DNA from: Novosphingobium sediminis
Lineage (GTDB): Bacteria; Pseudomonadota; Alphaproteobacteria; Sphingomonadales; Sphingomonadaceae
Direction: 5' to 3'
Length of the DNA: 64,000 nucleotides
NCBI RefSeq assembly: GCF_007991615.1
Contig: NZ_BJYR01000018.1
Span: 1 to 64,000, forward strand
Numbering within the stretch: position 1 is the stretch's first letter; every line of letters begins with the position of its first letter. Made by a program: the position numbers and the translations under genes. This document shows positions 26,940 to 35,524 of this stretch, in pieces. Under the pieces are notes generated by a model, which had not been told where the DNA came from, made no database searches, and was given only the letters and a program-made list of their open reading frames with translations.

Positions 26940-27845
26940 TTGGTGTCTGAGAAGAAATCGAGCGCGCTGGTTCCTGCCCTTGGTGGCGGTGAAGCAGGGC
27001 TCAATCGCTATCTCGCCGAAATCCGCAAGTTCCCCGTGCTGGCGCCCGAGCAGGAATACATGCTTGCCAAGCGCTATCAGGAACACGCCGATCCGGCTGC
27101 CGCTGCGCAGCTCGTCACGAGCCACCTGCGGCTCGTGGCCAAGATCGCCATGGGCTATCGCGGCTATGGCCTGCCGGTCAGCGAGCTGATCTCCGAAGGC
27201 AACATCGGCCTGATGCAGGGCGTGAAGAAGTTCGAGCCCGATCGGGGTTTCCGCCTCGCGACTTATGCGATGTGGTGGATCAAGGCTTCGATCCAGGAAT
27301 ATATCCTGCGGTCGTGGAGCCTCGTGAAGATGGGCACCACTGCGGCGCAGAAGAAGCTGTTCTTCAACTTGCGCCGGATGAAGAAGAACCTCGAGGCGTT
27401 CGAGGATTCGGACCTGCATCCTGACGATGTGAAGAAGATCGCGACCGACCTCGGCGTGTCCGAGACCGAAGTCGTCAACATGAACCGGCGCATGATGATG
27501 GGCGGTGATGCCAGCCTGAACGTGTCGGTGCGTGAGGACGGCGAAGGTTCGTGGCAGGACTGGCTGGTCGATGACAGCCCGCTGCAGGACGAGACCGTGG
27601 CCGACGCCGAGGAAGCGCATCTGCGCCATGCCCTGCTGGTCGAGGCGATGGACAGCCTTTCCGAGCGCGAGCGGCATATCCTGACCGACCGCCGCCTGAT
27701 CGACGAGCCCAAGACGCTCGAGGAACTGAGCCAGGTCTACAATGTCAGCCGCGAACGGGTGCGCCAGATCGAGGTGCGTGCGTTCGAGAAGCTGCAGAAG
27801 GCGATGCAGCGCATTGCCGGTGAGCGGCATCTGCTGATGGCCTGA
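26940..27845 (+). CDS. rpoH: Heat-shock sigma factor RpoH
   Basis: The 301-residue sigma-70 family protein has region 2.1-2.4 (LVTSHLRLVAKIAMGYRGYGLPVSELISEGNIGLMQ, split by conserved residues, then RGFRLATYAMWWIKASIQEYI), the RpoH box region (QKKLFFNLRR, about residue 134) that is diagnostic for sigma-32, and region 4.2 (TLEELSQVYNVSRERVRQIE). The start is a TTG at 26940 or GTG at 26943 after AAAGGA. It directs heat-shock genes such as clp, dnaK and groEL. It is monocistronic and ends at a strong terminator. Confidence 0.96.
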   Translation: MVSEKKSSALVPALGGGEAGLNRYLAEIRKFPVLAPEQEYMLAKRYQEHADPAAAAQLVTSHLRLVAKIAMGYRGYGLPVSELISEGNIGLMQGVKKFEPDRGFRLATYAMWWIKASIQEYILRSWSLVKMGTTAAQKKLFFNLRRMKKNLEAFEDSDLHPDDVKKIATDLGVSETEVVNMNRRMMMGGDASLNVSVREDGEGSWQDWLVDDSPLQDETVADAEEAHLRHALLVEAMDSLSERERHILTDRRLIDEPKTLEELSQVYNVSRERVRQIEVRAFEKLQKAMQRIAGERHLLMA

Positions 27846-27872
27846 GGTTTGAGCCGGATCTGGATGCAAAGG

Positions 27873-27899
27873 CGGCCGGGGGCGACCCCGGCCGTTTTT
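27873..27899 (+). terminator. Intrinsic terminator of rpoH
   Basis: CGGCCGGGG (27873-27881) and CCCCGGCCG (27886-27894) form a perfect nine-pair stem with a four-base loop, followed by five T bases. Confidence 0.92.
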
Positions 27900-28004
27900 G
27901 TTTTCGGGGCCCTTGCAGCAGTTGAGCCCGTTTATCCTAAGTTGGAGTGTGGCGTCTGCGCGCGCGATTGCCAGCGGCGCTGCGCCGGGTAATATTGGCG
28001 GCGC

Positions 28005-28742
28005 ATGGATGATGAACTGCAACAATTGCGGAACCCCGGATACGCCCGCACGCGAAGTGCGCGGCGGGCTGGCTGGCTGCATCAGGCCGGGTGGCTGCTG
28101 GCCCGGCTGGTGGCGGCGTTCCTGTTCCTGAGCGTGACGATGGTGGTGATCTACCGCTTCGTGCCGGTGCCGGTGACGCTGACGATGATTTTCGACCCCA
28201 ATGGCATCACCAAGGAATGGGTGCCGCTTTCGAAGATCGACCGCAATATGGTGGATGCCGCGATCGCCGGAGAGGACGGCAAGTTCTGCCAGCACCACGG
28301 GTTCGATCAGGACGCGATCCTGAAAGCGTGGGAGCGCAACCAGGAAGGCGGGCGCATCCGCGGCGGTTCGACGATCAGCCAGCAGACCGCGAAGAACGTG
28401 TTCCTGTGGCAGGGCGGCGGCTATGTGCGCAAGGCGCTGGAAGCCTGGTTCACCGTGCTCATCGAGACGATCTGGGGCAAGCGGCGGATCATGGAGGTCT
28501 ACCTCAACGTCGCCGAGACGGGGATTGGCACCTACGGCGTCGAGGCCGGGGCGCAGCGCTATTACAAGAAGCCGGCAGCCCGGCTGAGCCGGGTTGAAGC
28601 GGCGCGCATTGCGGCTGCTTTCCCGCAGCCCAAGGTGCGTGCGGTGACGGGGGCGACAGGCTTCACCCGCCGCCACGGCAATGTGATCGCGGCGCGGGTC
28701 AACACGGTGCGCGCCGACTACGACACCTGCGTCTATCAATAG
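28005..28742 (+). CDS. mtgA: Monofunctional biosynthetic peptidoglycan transglycosylase
   Basis: The 245-residue protein has one N-terminal membrane anchor (about residues 28-52) and a GT51 glycosyltransferase domain without a transpeptidase part. Motifs in order: AIAGEDGKFCQHHGFD with the catalytic Glu near residue 89, GGSTISQQTAKNVFL, RKALEAWFTVLIE, and KRRIMEVYLNVAETG. It polymerises lipid II into glycan strands at the periplasmic face. No partner gene is adjacent. Confidence 0.95.
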   Translation: MDDELQQLRNPGYARTRSARRAGWLHQAGWLLARLVAAFLFLSVTMVVIYRFVPVPVTLTMIFDPNGITKEWVPLSKIDRNMVDAAIAGEDGKFCQHHGFDQDAILKAWERNQEGGRIRGGSTISQQTAKNVFLWQGGGYVRKALEAWFTVLIETIWGKRRIMEVYLNVAETGIGTYGVEAGAQRYYKKPAARLSRVEAARIAAAFPQPKVRAVTGATGFTRRHGNVIAARVNTVRADYDTCVYQ

Positions 28743-28809
28743 GCGCGTTTTTCAATAGGTGCCGGCTGCGGCCGGGTATGCTTGAGTGGCGGCGAGAGGA
28801 GATTTCGTC

Positions 28810-29163
28810 ATGCCGCAGGTGGTCATCCACGCCTATCTCGAGTTCGCCGACGAGGCCACGCGCGACGAGGCGGTGCGCCTGACAGGGCCGATCCAGTGGA
28901 AGACGCGGACCGAGGAATCGGGCTGCCTCGAATACTGCTTTGCCGCCGATCCTTGCGTTCCGAACCGGGTGACGGTGCACGAGTTGTGGGAGGACCACGC
29001 CTCGCTCGTCGCCCATTTCCAGCACACCTATTATGCGCAGATGCGCGATGCGCTGGTTGGGCTCGGACCAACGGCGACGTGGAACCGGATGTACGAGGTG
29101 AGCCGCGATTCGCCCGTCTACCGCGCGGATGGGGCGATCCGGACGGTGCTGTTCGAGGACTAG
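28810..29163 (+). CDS. Antibiotic-biosynthesis-monooxygenase (ABM) domain protein
   Basis: From the ATG at 28810, with AGGAG eight bases upstream, the protein is 117 residues. It has the ferredoxin-like ABM layout with the signature ESGCLEYCFAADPCVPNRVTVHELWED (shown only in part: SGCLEYCF and HELWEDHASL). Members include YgiN-type quinol monooxygenases and are dimeric, cofactor-free oxygenases or stress proteins. The substrate is unknown. It overlaps the opposite phosphatase gene by four bases at the 3' end. Confidence 0.8.
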   Translation: MPQVVIHAYLEFADEATRDEAVRLTGPIQWKTRTEESGCLEYCFAADPCVPNRVTVHELWEDHASLVAHFQHTYYAQMRDALVGLGPTATWNRMYEVSRDSPVYRADGAIRTVLFED

Positions 29164-29945
29164 GCCGCTTCGGCGGCCGGTTCGCCCTGCACGGAAATCA
29201 GCCAGCGCGCGGTGCCTTCAAGGCCGACGGCGGTGAGCAGTCCTGAGGCATAGGCGCCGGTATCGAGGCTGATGCGCAGCGGCGAGACATGCGGGGTTTC
29301 GAGGATGGTGTGCCCGTGGACCACCGCGAAATTGCGCGATTCGGGGCCTTCGATGAATTCGCCGCGGATCCAGCGCAGGTCCGAGACCTTCTGGTCCTCC
29401 AGCGGAATGCCCGGGCGGACACCGGCGTGGACGAAGACGTAGTCTCCGATCTGGATGCGGTCTTCCATGCCGCGCATGAATTCGATGTCGTCCGCAGGCA
29501 CCGCCTCGTGCATGATCGCACGCAGTTCCTCGAGCGTGGCGCGGCTGTAGACGTCCGGCTCGATCGGATAACTCAGCAGCGTCTCGCGCCCGCCGTGGCG
29601 CAGGAAATGGCGCAGCGTATCGTCGCGCTCGAAGCTGCCGAGGAACATTTCCTCGTGATTGCCGGCAAGGATCCGCACGCGGCGGCGCTTGGCCCATTCG
29701 CGCGCGGTGGCGATGACGCTGGCGCTGTCTGGCCCGCGGTCGACTAGATCGCCGAGCAGGATGACCGTGGTGTCGGCGGGGGGACGGCTTGCCTCATCCG
29801 CTTCGATCTGCGCGATCATTTGGCACAGCAGATCGTACCGCCCATGGATATCACCAATGGCGTAGACGCGCTGACCGTCCGGTACCGAAGGGATCACTTC
29901 AGGTTCGGGGCGGGATTCAAGAAAGGATCTTAGCAGCTTCAACAT
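29160..29945 (-). CDS. PPP-family serine/threonine phosphatase (PrpA/ApaH-like metallophosphoesterase)
   Basis: The 261-residue enzyme has all metallophosphoesterase signatures: GDIHGRYD (about residues 31-38), GDLVDRGPDS (about 64-73), GNHEEMF (about 94-100), and two later His residues in FVHAGVRPG and VVHGHTI. This set matches lambda/PrpA-type protein phosphatases and bis(5'-nucleosyl) phosphatases, which need two metal ions such as Mn2+. The ATG at complement 29943-29945 is preferred to a TTG one codon earlier. It is monocistronic, divergent from the porin gene. Confidence 0.9.
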   Translation of the reverse strand: MLKLLRSFLESRPEPEVIPSVPDGQRVYAIGDIHGRYDLLCQMIAQIEADEASRPPADTTVILLGDLVDRGPDSASVIATAREWAKRRRVRILAGNHEEMFLGSFERDDTLRHFLRHGGRETLLSYPIEPDVYSRATLEELRAIMHEAVPADDIEFMRGMEDRIQIGDYVFVHAGVRPGIPLEDQKVSDLRWIRGEFIEGPESRNFAVVHGHTILETPHVSPLRISLDTGAYASGLLTAVGLEGTARWLISVQGEPAAEAA

Positions 29946-30184
29946 CAATGGTGGGCCTGACGAAAGTTATATGGGCCTCTTTGCTGTCCATACAAGGCGA
30001 TCAATGGGCGTGGTGCGGAATTGCAACAGAACGTTGGAAAGGTGCGACCAGCCGTTGTCGCGGTCTTGTGCGACGCAGCATAATTCGGCAACAAAAAGTT
30101 ACAGAGTGAAGGCAGGCCGCAAAAATCGAGTCGCCACGCTCTGTGCAGGTGGGACGACGCAAACCCAAGAACAAAGGATTCTCC

Positions 30185-31006
30185 ATGCGTACGTCCAGCA
30201 AGGCCCTCGTGGCCGCAACCTTTGCCGCGCTGAGCTTTGCCGCTGCTGCACCCGCCTTTGCCGACGAAGCTGCCCCGCCCAGCGACATCACCATCACCGG
30301 CGCGGCGACCATCGCCAGCCAGTACCGGTTCCGCGGCGTCGCGCAGTCCGACAACAAGCCGGTGGTGCAGGGCACCATCACCATCGCGCACAGCTCGGGC
30401 TTCTATGTCTCGACCTGGGCTTCGAGCGCTTCGGCCGGCAACAGCCCGATCAACATCGGCGGCACCGAAATCGACGTCTACGGCGGCTACACCCACGCAC
30501 TGGGCAATAGCGGCTTCACCATCGACGGCGGCCTCTATGGCTACATCTATCCCGGCGCAACCACCGGTAATTACTGGGAAGTATACGGTTCGCTGGCCAA
30601 GGGCATCGGCCCGGTGACGGCGAAGGTCGGCGCGAACTTTGCGCCCGCGCAGAAGGTGTTCAACTACAACTTCACTTCGACCCATCGCGGCAATCTCTAT
30701 GTCTACGGCGAACTGGGCGCGGCAATTCCGGGCACTCCGCTGAGCTTCCATTCGCACCTCGCGCACACCGGCGGCGGCTTCGACCTTCCGAAGCCGTACT
30801 TTGATTACAACGTCGGCATTACCGCGAAGTATAAGAACCTTGCGCTCGATGCCTCAGTGGTGGGCACCAATATGCACCAGAGCGACTTCGCCAAGAGCGG
30901 CCTGTGCAGCGGCGCCGGTTCGGCCGGGGCGATCGATGTCTGCTCGAATTCGTTTTACCGCACGACCAAGCCGGTGGGCGTGGTTTCGTTGACCGCGTCG
31001 TTCTGA
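30185..31006 (+). CDS. TorF-family outer-membrane porin
   Basis: The 273-residue protein has a clean Sec signal peptide (MRTSSKALVAATFAALSFAAAAPAFA) and a barrel with the N-terminal pattern typical of the TIGR02001/TorF family (ITGAATIASQYRFRGVAQSDNKP, shown here as its landmarks SQYRFRGVAQS). It ends with Phe (VVSLTASF), the signal for outer-membrane insertion. Only one Cys pair is present (LCSG and DVCS). The family is of unknown solute range. An earlier in-frame start 14 codons upstream would hide the signal peptide. A terminator follows. Confidence 0.88.
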   Translation: MRTSSKALVAATFAALSFAAAAPAFADEAAPPSDITITGAATIASQYRFRGVAQSDNKPVVQGTITIAHSSGFYVSTWASSASAGNSPINIGGTEIDVYGGYTHALGNSGFTIDGGLYGYIYPGATTGNYWEVYGSLAKGIGPVTAKVGANFAPAQKVFNYNFTSTHRGNLYVYGELGAAIPGTPLSFHSHLAHTGGGFDLPKPYFDYNVGITAKYKNLALDASVVGTNMHQSDFAKSGLCSGAGSAGAIDVCSNSFYRTTKPVGVVSLTASF

Positions 31007-31023
31007 GCGGACTGCAAGGAAAG

Positions 31024-31052
31024 AAGGCGCGCTGCAGTGCAGCGCGCCTTTT
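31024..31052 (+). terminator. Intrinsic terminator of the porin gene
   Basis: AAGGCGCGCTGC and GCAGCGCGCCTT form a 12-pair stem with a three-base loop, ending in TTTT. Confidence 0.9.
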
Positions 31053-31120
31053 CTGTTTGCCGGCTTGATTGACCAAAGGCGGGCAAGGGGCCGTTTCCGC
31101 CCCCTGCCTCAACTGCGCAA

Positions 31121-31888
31121 TCAACGCAGATAGAAATCGATTGTGGTGACGACACGGACCTTCTTGAACGGTGTGTCAGATACGCCCCAGCCGCCGCCGC
31201 CATCGCCGTCGCGCGCGGAAACCTCGAAGTAGCCCTGCGTGGCATTCTTGATACCGCCGACGCTTGTACCGCTGTCCTTGGCGAACTGCTCGGCGGAACG
31301 GCGGGCGTCCTTGGTCGCCTCGGCCACCATCGTGGGCTTGATCTTGTCGAGCCCGGTGAAGGTGTAGGCCATGCCCGAACCTTCCTCGAGCATGACCCCA
31401 CGGCGCACCAGATCGAACTGGCGGCGCACGGCATCCTGCGCCCGCTTGATGTCGGTGGTGCGCAGCGCCATGCGCTGGCGGACGGTGAAGCGCGTCACCC
31501 CGTTGTCGGTGCTGGTATTGACGTTGACGCCGGTGGGCTGGAGCGCTTCGGCGGGGAAGCCCAGCCCGGCAAAGAACGCGCGGATCTCCTGGCTGTCCTT
31601 GTCGACGCTGGCCTGTGCGGTGCCCATATCTTCGGCGGTCGCGGAATAGGCGATGGTCCATGTGGCGAGATCTGCGGTCACTTCCCGCTCGGCGAGGCCG
31701 CGCACGGTAACGGCGCGGTCTGCCTCGCGGCTACGGCGCAGCCCATCACCGAGAAGATAGCCTCCGGCGATCATGCCGAGCGCCAGCACACCGGCCGTCG
31801 CCAGCATGGGACGCTGCCAGCCCGATGGGCTGAGGCGGGCAAGAAAGGATTGGGAATCGGCGGCAGGCTCACTATCGTTCGGTGTCAC
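31121..31888 (-). CDS. SIMPL-domain (DUF541) membrane-anchored protein
   Basis: The 255-residue protein has a membrane anchor at residues about 28-48 and a SIMPL/DUF541 domain after it (VTVRGLAEREVTADLATWTI begins the domain; RDARRSAEQFAKDSG-like helix near 195-210). Homologues form periplasmic ring-like oligomers and have been linked to stress tolerance, but the function is not settled. The start is a GTG preceded by GGAGA eight bases upstream. It is divergent from gloA with 92 bases between. Confidence 0.83.
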   Translation of the reverse strand: MTPNDSEPAADSQSFLARLSPSGWQRPMLATAGVLALGMIAGGYLLGDGLRRSREADRAVTVRGLAEREVTADLATWTIAYSATAEDMGTAQASVDKDSQEIRAFFAGLGFPAEALQPTGVNVNTSTDNGVTRFTVRQRMALRTTDIKRAQDAVRRQFDLVRRGVMLEEGSGMAYTFTGLDKIKPTMVAEATKDARRSAEQFAKDSGTSVGGIKNATQGYFEVSARDGDGGGGWGVSDTPFKKVRVVTTIDFYLR

Positions 31889-31980
31889 GGCATGGTCTCC
31901 CTGTCGGGCTTTCGGCCCTGCGGTGAACTGTGCAATTCTGTCGATGAACCGAATTTGAACACCTTAAGGAGCTGCGCTCA

Positions 31981-32418
31981 GTGACCAAGTTTCTCCACGC
32001 GATGATCCGCGTGACCGATCCCGATGCGACGATTGCTTTCTTTGAACTCTTCGGCGTGAAGGAAGTTCGCCGTTTCTCCAGCGAAAAGGGCCGCTTCACG
32101 CTGATCTTCCTCGCCGCGCCGGGCGAAGAAGGCGTGGCCGAGGTCGAACTGACCTACAACTGGCCGCCCGAAGACGGCAGCGCAGCCGAGGTCTATACCG
32201 GCGGGCGCAACTTCGGCCACCTCGCCTACCGGGTGAGCAATATCTACGAGACCTGCGCGAAGATTCAGGCCGCCGGCCACATCATCCACCGCCCCCCGCG
32301 GGATGGCCACATGGCCTTCGTCAAGAGCCCGGACGGCATCTCCATCGAGCTTCTGCAGGACGGCCATCTCGAACCCGCCGAACCGTGGGTGAGCATGGAA
32401 AACACCGGAACCTGGTGA
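31981..32418 (+). CDS. gloA: Lactoylglutathione lyase (glyoxalase I)
   Basis: The 145-residue protein starts at GTG with AAGGAG nine bases upstream. It has the two beta-alpha-beta-beta-beta units of the glyoxalase fold: first FLHAMIRVTDPDATIAFF, then GHLAYRVSNIYETC. Metal ligands correspond to His6, the Glu of AEVELTYNW, His of FGHLAY and Glu of GISIELLQ. Ending in EPWVSMENTGTW is typical of the alphaproteobacterial enzyme. It converts the methylglyoxal-glutathione adduct to S-lactoylglutathione. Confidence 0.88.
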   Translation: MTKFLHAMIRVTDPDATIAFFELFGVKEVRRFSSEKGRFTLIFLAAPGEEGVAEVELTYNWPPEDGSAAEVYTGGRNFGHLAYRVSNIYETCAKIQAAGHIIHRPPRDGHMAFVKSPDGISIELLQDGHLEPAEPWVSMENTGTW

Positions 32419-32428
32419 GGCAGCCGGC

Positions 32429-32448
32429 GTCCCCGCGCAGGCGGGGAC
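32429..32448. terminator. Bidirectional hairpin between gloA and the RND pump gene
   Basis: GTCCCCGC and GCGGGGAC pair around a GCAG loop, directly between the converging stops at 32418 and 32450. There is no T run, so termination strength is uncertain. Confidence 0.55.
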
Positions 32449-32449
32449 G

Positions 32450-35400
32450 TCAGGCCGGCGCCTTTTCCCGCCGCACCATCCACAGCGCGTAGAGTGCCGG
32501 CAGGAAGAACAGCGTGAGCGCGGTGCCGACAAGGGTGCCGCCGATCAGCACGACCGCGAGCGGGCCCCAGAAGCTGGACAGCGTGAGCGGCAGGAAGGCG
32601 AGCACGGCGGCGAGTGCGGTGAGCAGCACGGGGCGCGCGCGGCGCACCGTCGCCTCGATCACCGCAGCTTCGAGGGGTAGACCGCGCGCACGTTCGTGGT
32701 CGATCTGGTCAACGAGGATCAGCGTGTTGCGCATGATGATCCCGGCAAGACCGATCAGGCCGAGAATTGCGTTGAAACCGAACGAAAAGCCGGTGACGAG
32801 CAGCGCCGGGATCGCGCCGAGAAGACCGAGCGGTGCCGTCGCAAAGACGAGCCCGGTCATGCGGAACGAGCGCGTCTGCAGCATCAGCACGAGCAGCATC
32901 ATCCCGATCATCACCGGAAACAGCGGGGCGAGCGCCTGGTTGGCCTTGCCTGCTTCCTCGACCGAACCGGCCGTGACGATCGCATAGCCGGCGGGCAGCC
33001 GTGCGATCAGCGGTTGCAGCTTGGGCACGATTGCGTCGGTCACATCGGCGGGCTGGATGCCCTTGGTGATATCGGCGCGCACGGTCATCGTCGGCACGCG
33101 GTTGCGCCGCACGAGCAGCGGATCCTCGCTGGTGGGCACGATCTTCGCGACCTGCGAGAGGGTCACTCCGGTGCCGTTCGCGGTGCCGATGACGAGGCTG
33201 CCGAGATCGCCCAGCGCATGGCGTTCGGGCCCGGGGGTGCGCACGACGACATCGGTGGTGCGGTCTCCGGTGCGTGCCTGCGCCACGGTCGTGCCCGAGA
33301 TCAGCGCCGAAACCTGCCGCGCGACGCTGGCGGGATCGAGACCGAGCAGGCGCAGGCGGTCGTTGTCGAACTGCAGCGTGACGGACGGCGTGCGGTCGCC
33401 CCAATCGGTGTTGACCGCAGCGGTATTGGGATTGGCGCGGACGACTTCGGCAACTTGCGCGGAAATGCGGCGCAACTGGTCGGGGTCCGGGCCGGTGACG
33501 CGGAAGGCGACCGGATAGGGCACCGGCGGGCCGAAAAGCAGGCTCAGCGCGCGGACGCGGGCGCCCTGATAGCGGCCATTGGCGGCGAGCTTCTGGACCG
33601 CCAGCTTCAGCCGGTCGCGCGAGGCCGGGCTGTGCGTCAGCACGATCAGCTTGGCGAAGGCAGGATCGGCGGGCTCGGGATTGAGCGAGAGGAAGAAGCG
33701 CGGGGCGCCGCCACCGAGGTAGCTGTCGACATAGCGGACTTCACCCTTGAGCTCGGGCAGGGTGAGCAGGTCGTGCTCGATCTTCGCGACCACGCTGCGC
33801 GTTGCCACGAGGCTGGAGCCGTGGGGATTGTAGACCTCGATCAGCAGTTCCGGGCGGTCCGAGATGGGGAAGAACTGCTTGGGGATGGCGACGACGAGGA
33901 GCACCGCGCAGAGCACCATCCCGCCGAGAACCCCCAGCGTCACGCGGCCGCGCTGCGCAACGCTGCGGGTGATCCACGCGCGCAGCTGCTCGTAGCGGGG
34001 GGTGGCGTAGATCGCATCGTGCCCGCCGGCGACGGGCTTGATATCGGGGAGCAGCCGGACGCCGAGGTAGGGCGTGAAGTAGACAGCGACGATCCACGAG
34101 ACGACGAGCGCGAAGCCGACGATCCAGAAGATGTTGCCGGCATATTCACCCGCCGAAGACTTGGCGAAGCCGATGGGGAGGAATCCGACGATAGTGACGA
34201 TGGTGCCCGCCAGCATCGGCCCGGCGGTGGCGCCCCAGGCGAAAGTGGCAGCTTCGACGCGGCTCATCCCTTCCTCCAGCTTCACCACCATCATCTCGAT
34301 GGCGATGATCGCATCGTCCACCAGCAGGCCGAGGCTGAGGATCAGCGCGCCGAGCGTGATGCGATCGAACTGGCGATCGGTGAGGAGCATGATGACGAAG
34401 ACGGCGGCCAGTGTGAGCGGCACCGACAGTGCGACCACGATGCCGACGCGCCAGCCCAGCGCGATCAGGCTCACGACCATGACGACGCTGAGCGCGACGG
34501 CGAATTTGAGCATGAACTCGCCGTAGGCTTCCTTGATGTTGGCGGCCTGATCGGCGACTTCGGTGGCTGTGATCCCGAGCGGAAGCCCGGCGCGGATCTC
34601 TGCCAGCTTGCCATTGAGCGCGCGGCCGAGGGTCAGGCCGTTGTAGCCCGGATGCATGACCACGCCGAGCATGACCGCCTCGCCGCCCTGATGGCGGACC
34701 TGAAAGCTGGGCGGGTCCTCGTAGCCGCGGTGGACTTCTGCGACATCGCCGATGTGCAGCACGTGGCCCGCAGCGGTGATCGGCGTGGCGCGCACGGCAT
34801 CGAGATCGTCAAAGCTGCCGGTGACGCGCACGGGCACGAGGCGCGAGGCGGTTTCGAACTGGGCGGCGGGCTGGATCAGGTTCTGGTTGGCCAGCGCACC
34901 GAGCACGGCATCGGCGCCAATGCCCAGCGTGGCCAGCTTGCGGTTCGACAGCTCGACATAGATGCGCGGACGCTGTTCGCCGATGAGCGCGACCTTCTTG
35001 ACGCCTTCGACACGCTGCAGCTCGCTGCGGATCGCTTCCGAGCGCTGGATCACGGCGCGGTGGGGGAGCCCTTTCGCCTGAACCGCGATGAGCGAGAAAT
35101 AGACGTCGGAATACTCGTCGTTGACGATGGGGCCGATCACACCGCGCGGCAGGGTGAGCGCCTCGTCGCTCATCTTCTTGCGCGCCTGGTAGAACAGTTC
35201 GGGCGCGTCCTTCGACGGCGATTTGTCGCCGAAAATGATGGTGATCGTGAGGAATCCGGGGCGCGTCAGTGTTTCGATGCGGTCGTAGTGCGGCAGTTCC
35301 TGAAGGCGCTTTTCAAGCCGATCGGCGACCTGATCCTGCATTTCCTGCGCGGTGGCGCCGGGCCATGCAGCCGAAACGGTGAGCACCTTCAGGGTAAAGC

Positions 35401-35524
35401 TGGGATCCTCGGCGCGGCCGAGCTGGAAGAAGGCGAAGATCCCGGCGGCCATGGCGGCCAGCAGGAGGAACAGCGTGACGGAGGGTTCCTTGACTGCGAT
35501 GGCGGAGAGATTGGGGCCCTTCAC
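32450..35524 (-). CDS. RND multidrug efflux transporter, inner-membrane permease
   Basis: The 1024-residue protein has the twelve-segment AcrB-like layout with two large periplasmic loops. Landmarks are GRAEDPSFTLKVLTVSAAWPG near residue 36, LILSLGLLVDDAIIAIEMM with the proton-relay Asp-Asp pair of helix 4, and GLIGLAGIIMRNTLILVDQID in the second half. The sequence AAWPGATAQEMQ is characteristic of the subgroup that also contains AcrB-like pumps with a TetR/OMF neighbour. The GTG start overlaps the adaptor stop (GTGA). The pump exports drugs or hydrophobic compounds driven by protons; a role in tolerance of phenolics or solvents is plausible but inferred. Confidence 0.93.
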   Translation of the reverse strand: MKGPNLSAIAVKEPSVTLFLLLAAMAAGIFAFFQLGRAEDPSFTLKVLTVSAAWPGATAQEMQDQVADRLEKRLQELPHYDRIETLTRPGFLTITIIFGDKSPSKDAPELFYQARKKMSDEALTLPRGVIGPIVNDEYSDVYFSLIAVQAKGLPHRAVIQRSEAIRSELQRVEGVKKVALIGEQRPRIYVELSNRKLATLGIGADAVLGALANQNLIQPAAQFETASRLVPVRVTGSFDDLDAVRATPITAAGHVLHIGDVAEVHRGYEDPPSFQVRHQGGEAVMLGVVMHPGYNGLTLGRALNGKLAEIRAGLPLGITATEVADQAANIKEAYGEFMLKFAVALSVVMVVSLIALGWRVGIVVALSVPLTLAAVFVIMLLTDRQFDRITLGALILSLGLLVDDAIIAIEMMVVKLEEGMSRVEAATFAWGATAGPMLAGTIVTIVGFLPIGFAKSSAGEYAGNIFWIVGFALVVSWIVAVYFTPYLGVRLLPDIKPVAGGHDAIYATPRYEQLRAWITRSVAQRGRVTLGVLGGMVLCAVLLVVAIPKQFFPISDRPELLIEVYNPHGSSLVATRSVVAKIEHDLLTLPELKGEVRYVDSYLGGGAPRFFLSLNPEPADPAFAKLIVLTHSPASRDRLKLAVQKLAANGRYQGARVRALSLLFGPPVPYPVAFRVTGPDPDQLRRISAQVAEVVRANPNTAAVNTDWGDRTPSVTLQFDNDRLRLLGLDPASVARQVSALISGTTVAQARTGDRTTDVVVRTPGPERHALGDLGSLVIGTANGTGVTLSQVAKIVPTSEDPLLVRRNRVPTMTVRADITKGIQPADVTDAIVPKLQPLIARLPAGYAIVTAGSVEEAGKANQALAPLFPVMIGMMLLVLMLQTRSFRMTGLVFATAPLGLLGAIPALLVTGFSFGFNAILGLIGLAGIIMRNTLILVDQIDHERARGLPLEAAVIEATVRRARPVLLTALAAVLAFLPLTLSSFWGPLAVVLIGGTLVGTALTLFFLPALYALWMVRREKAPA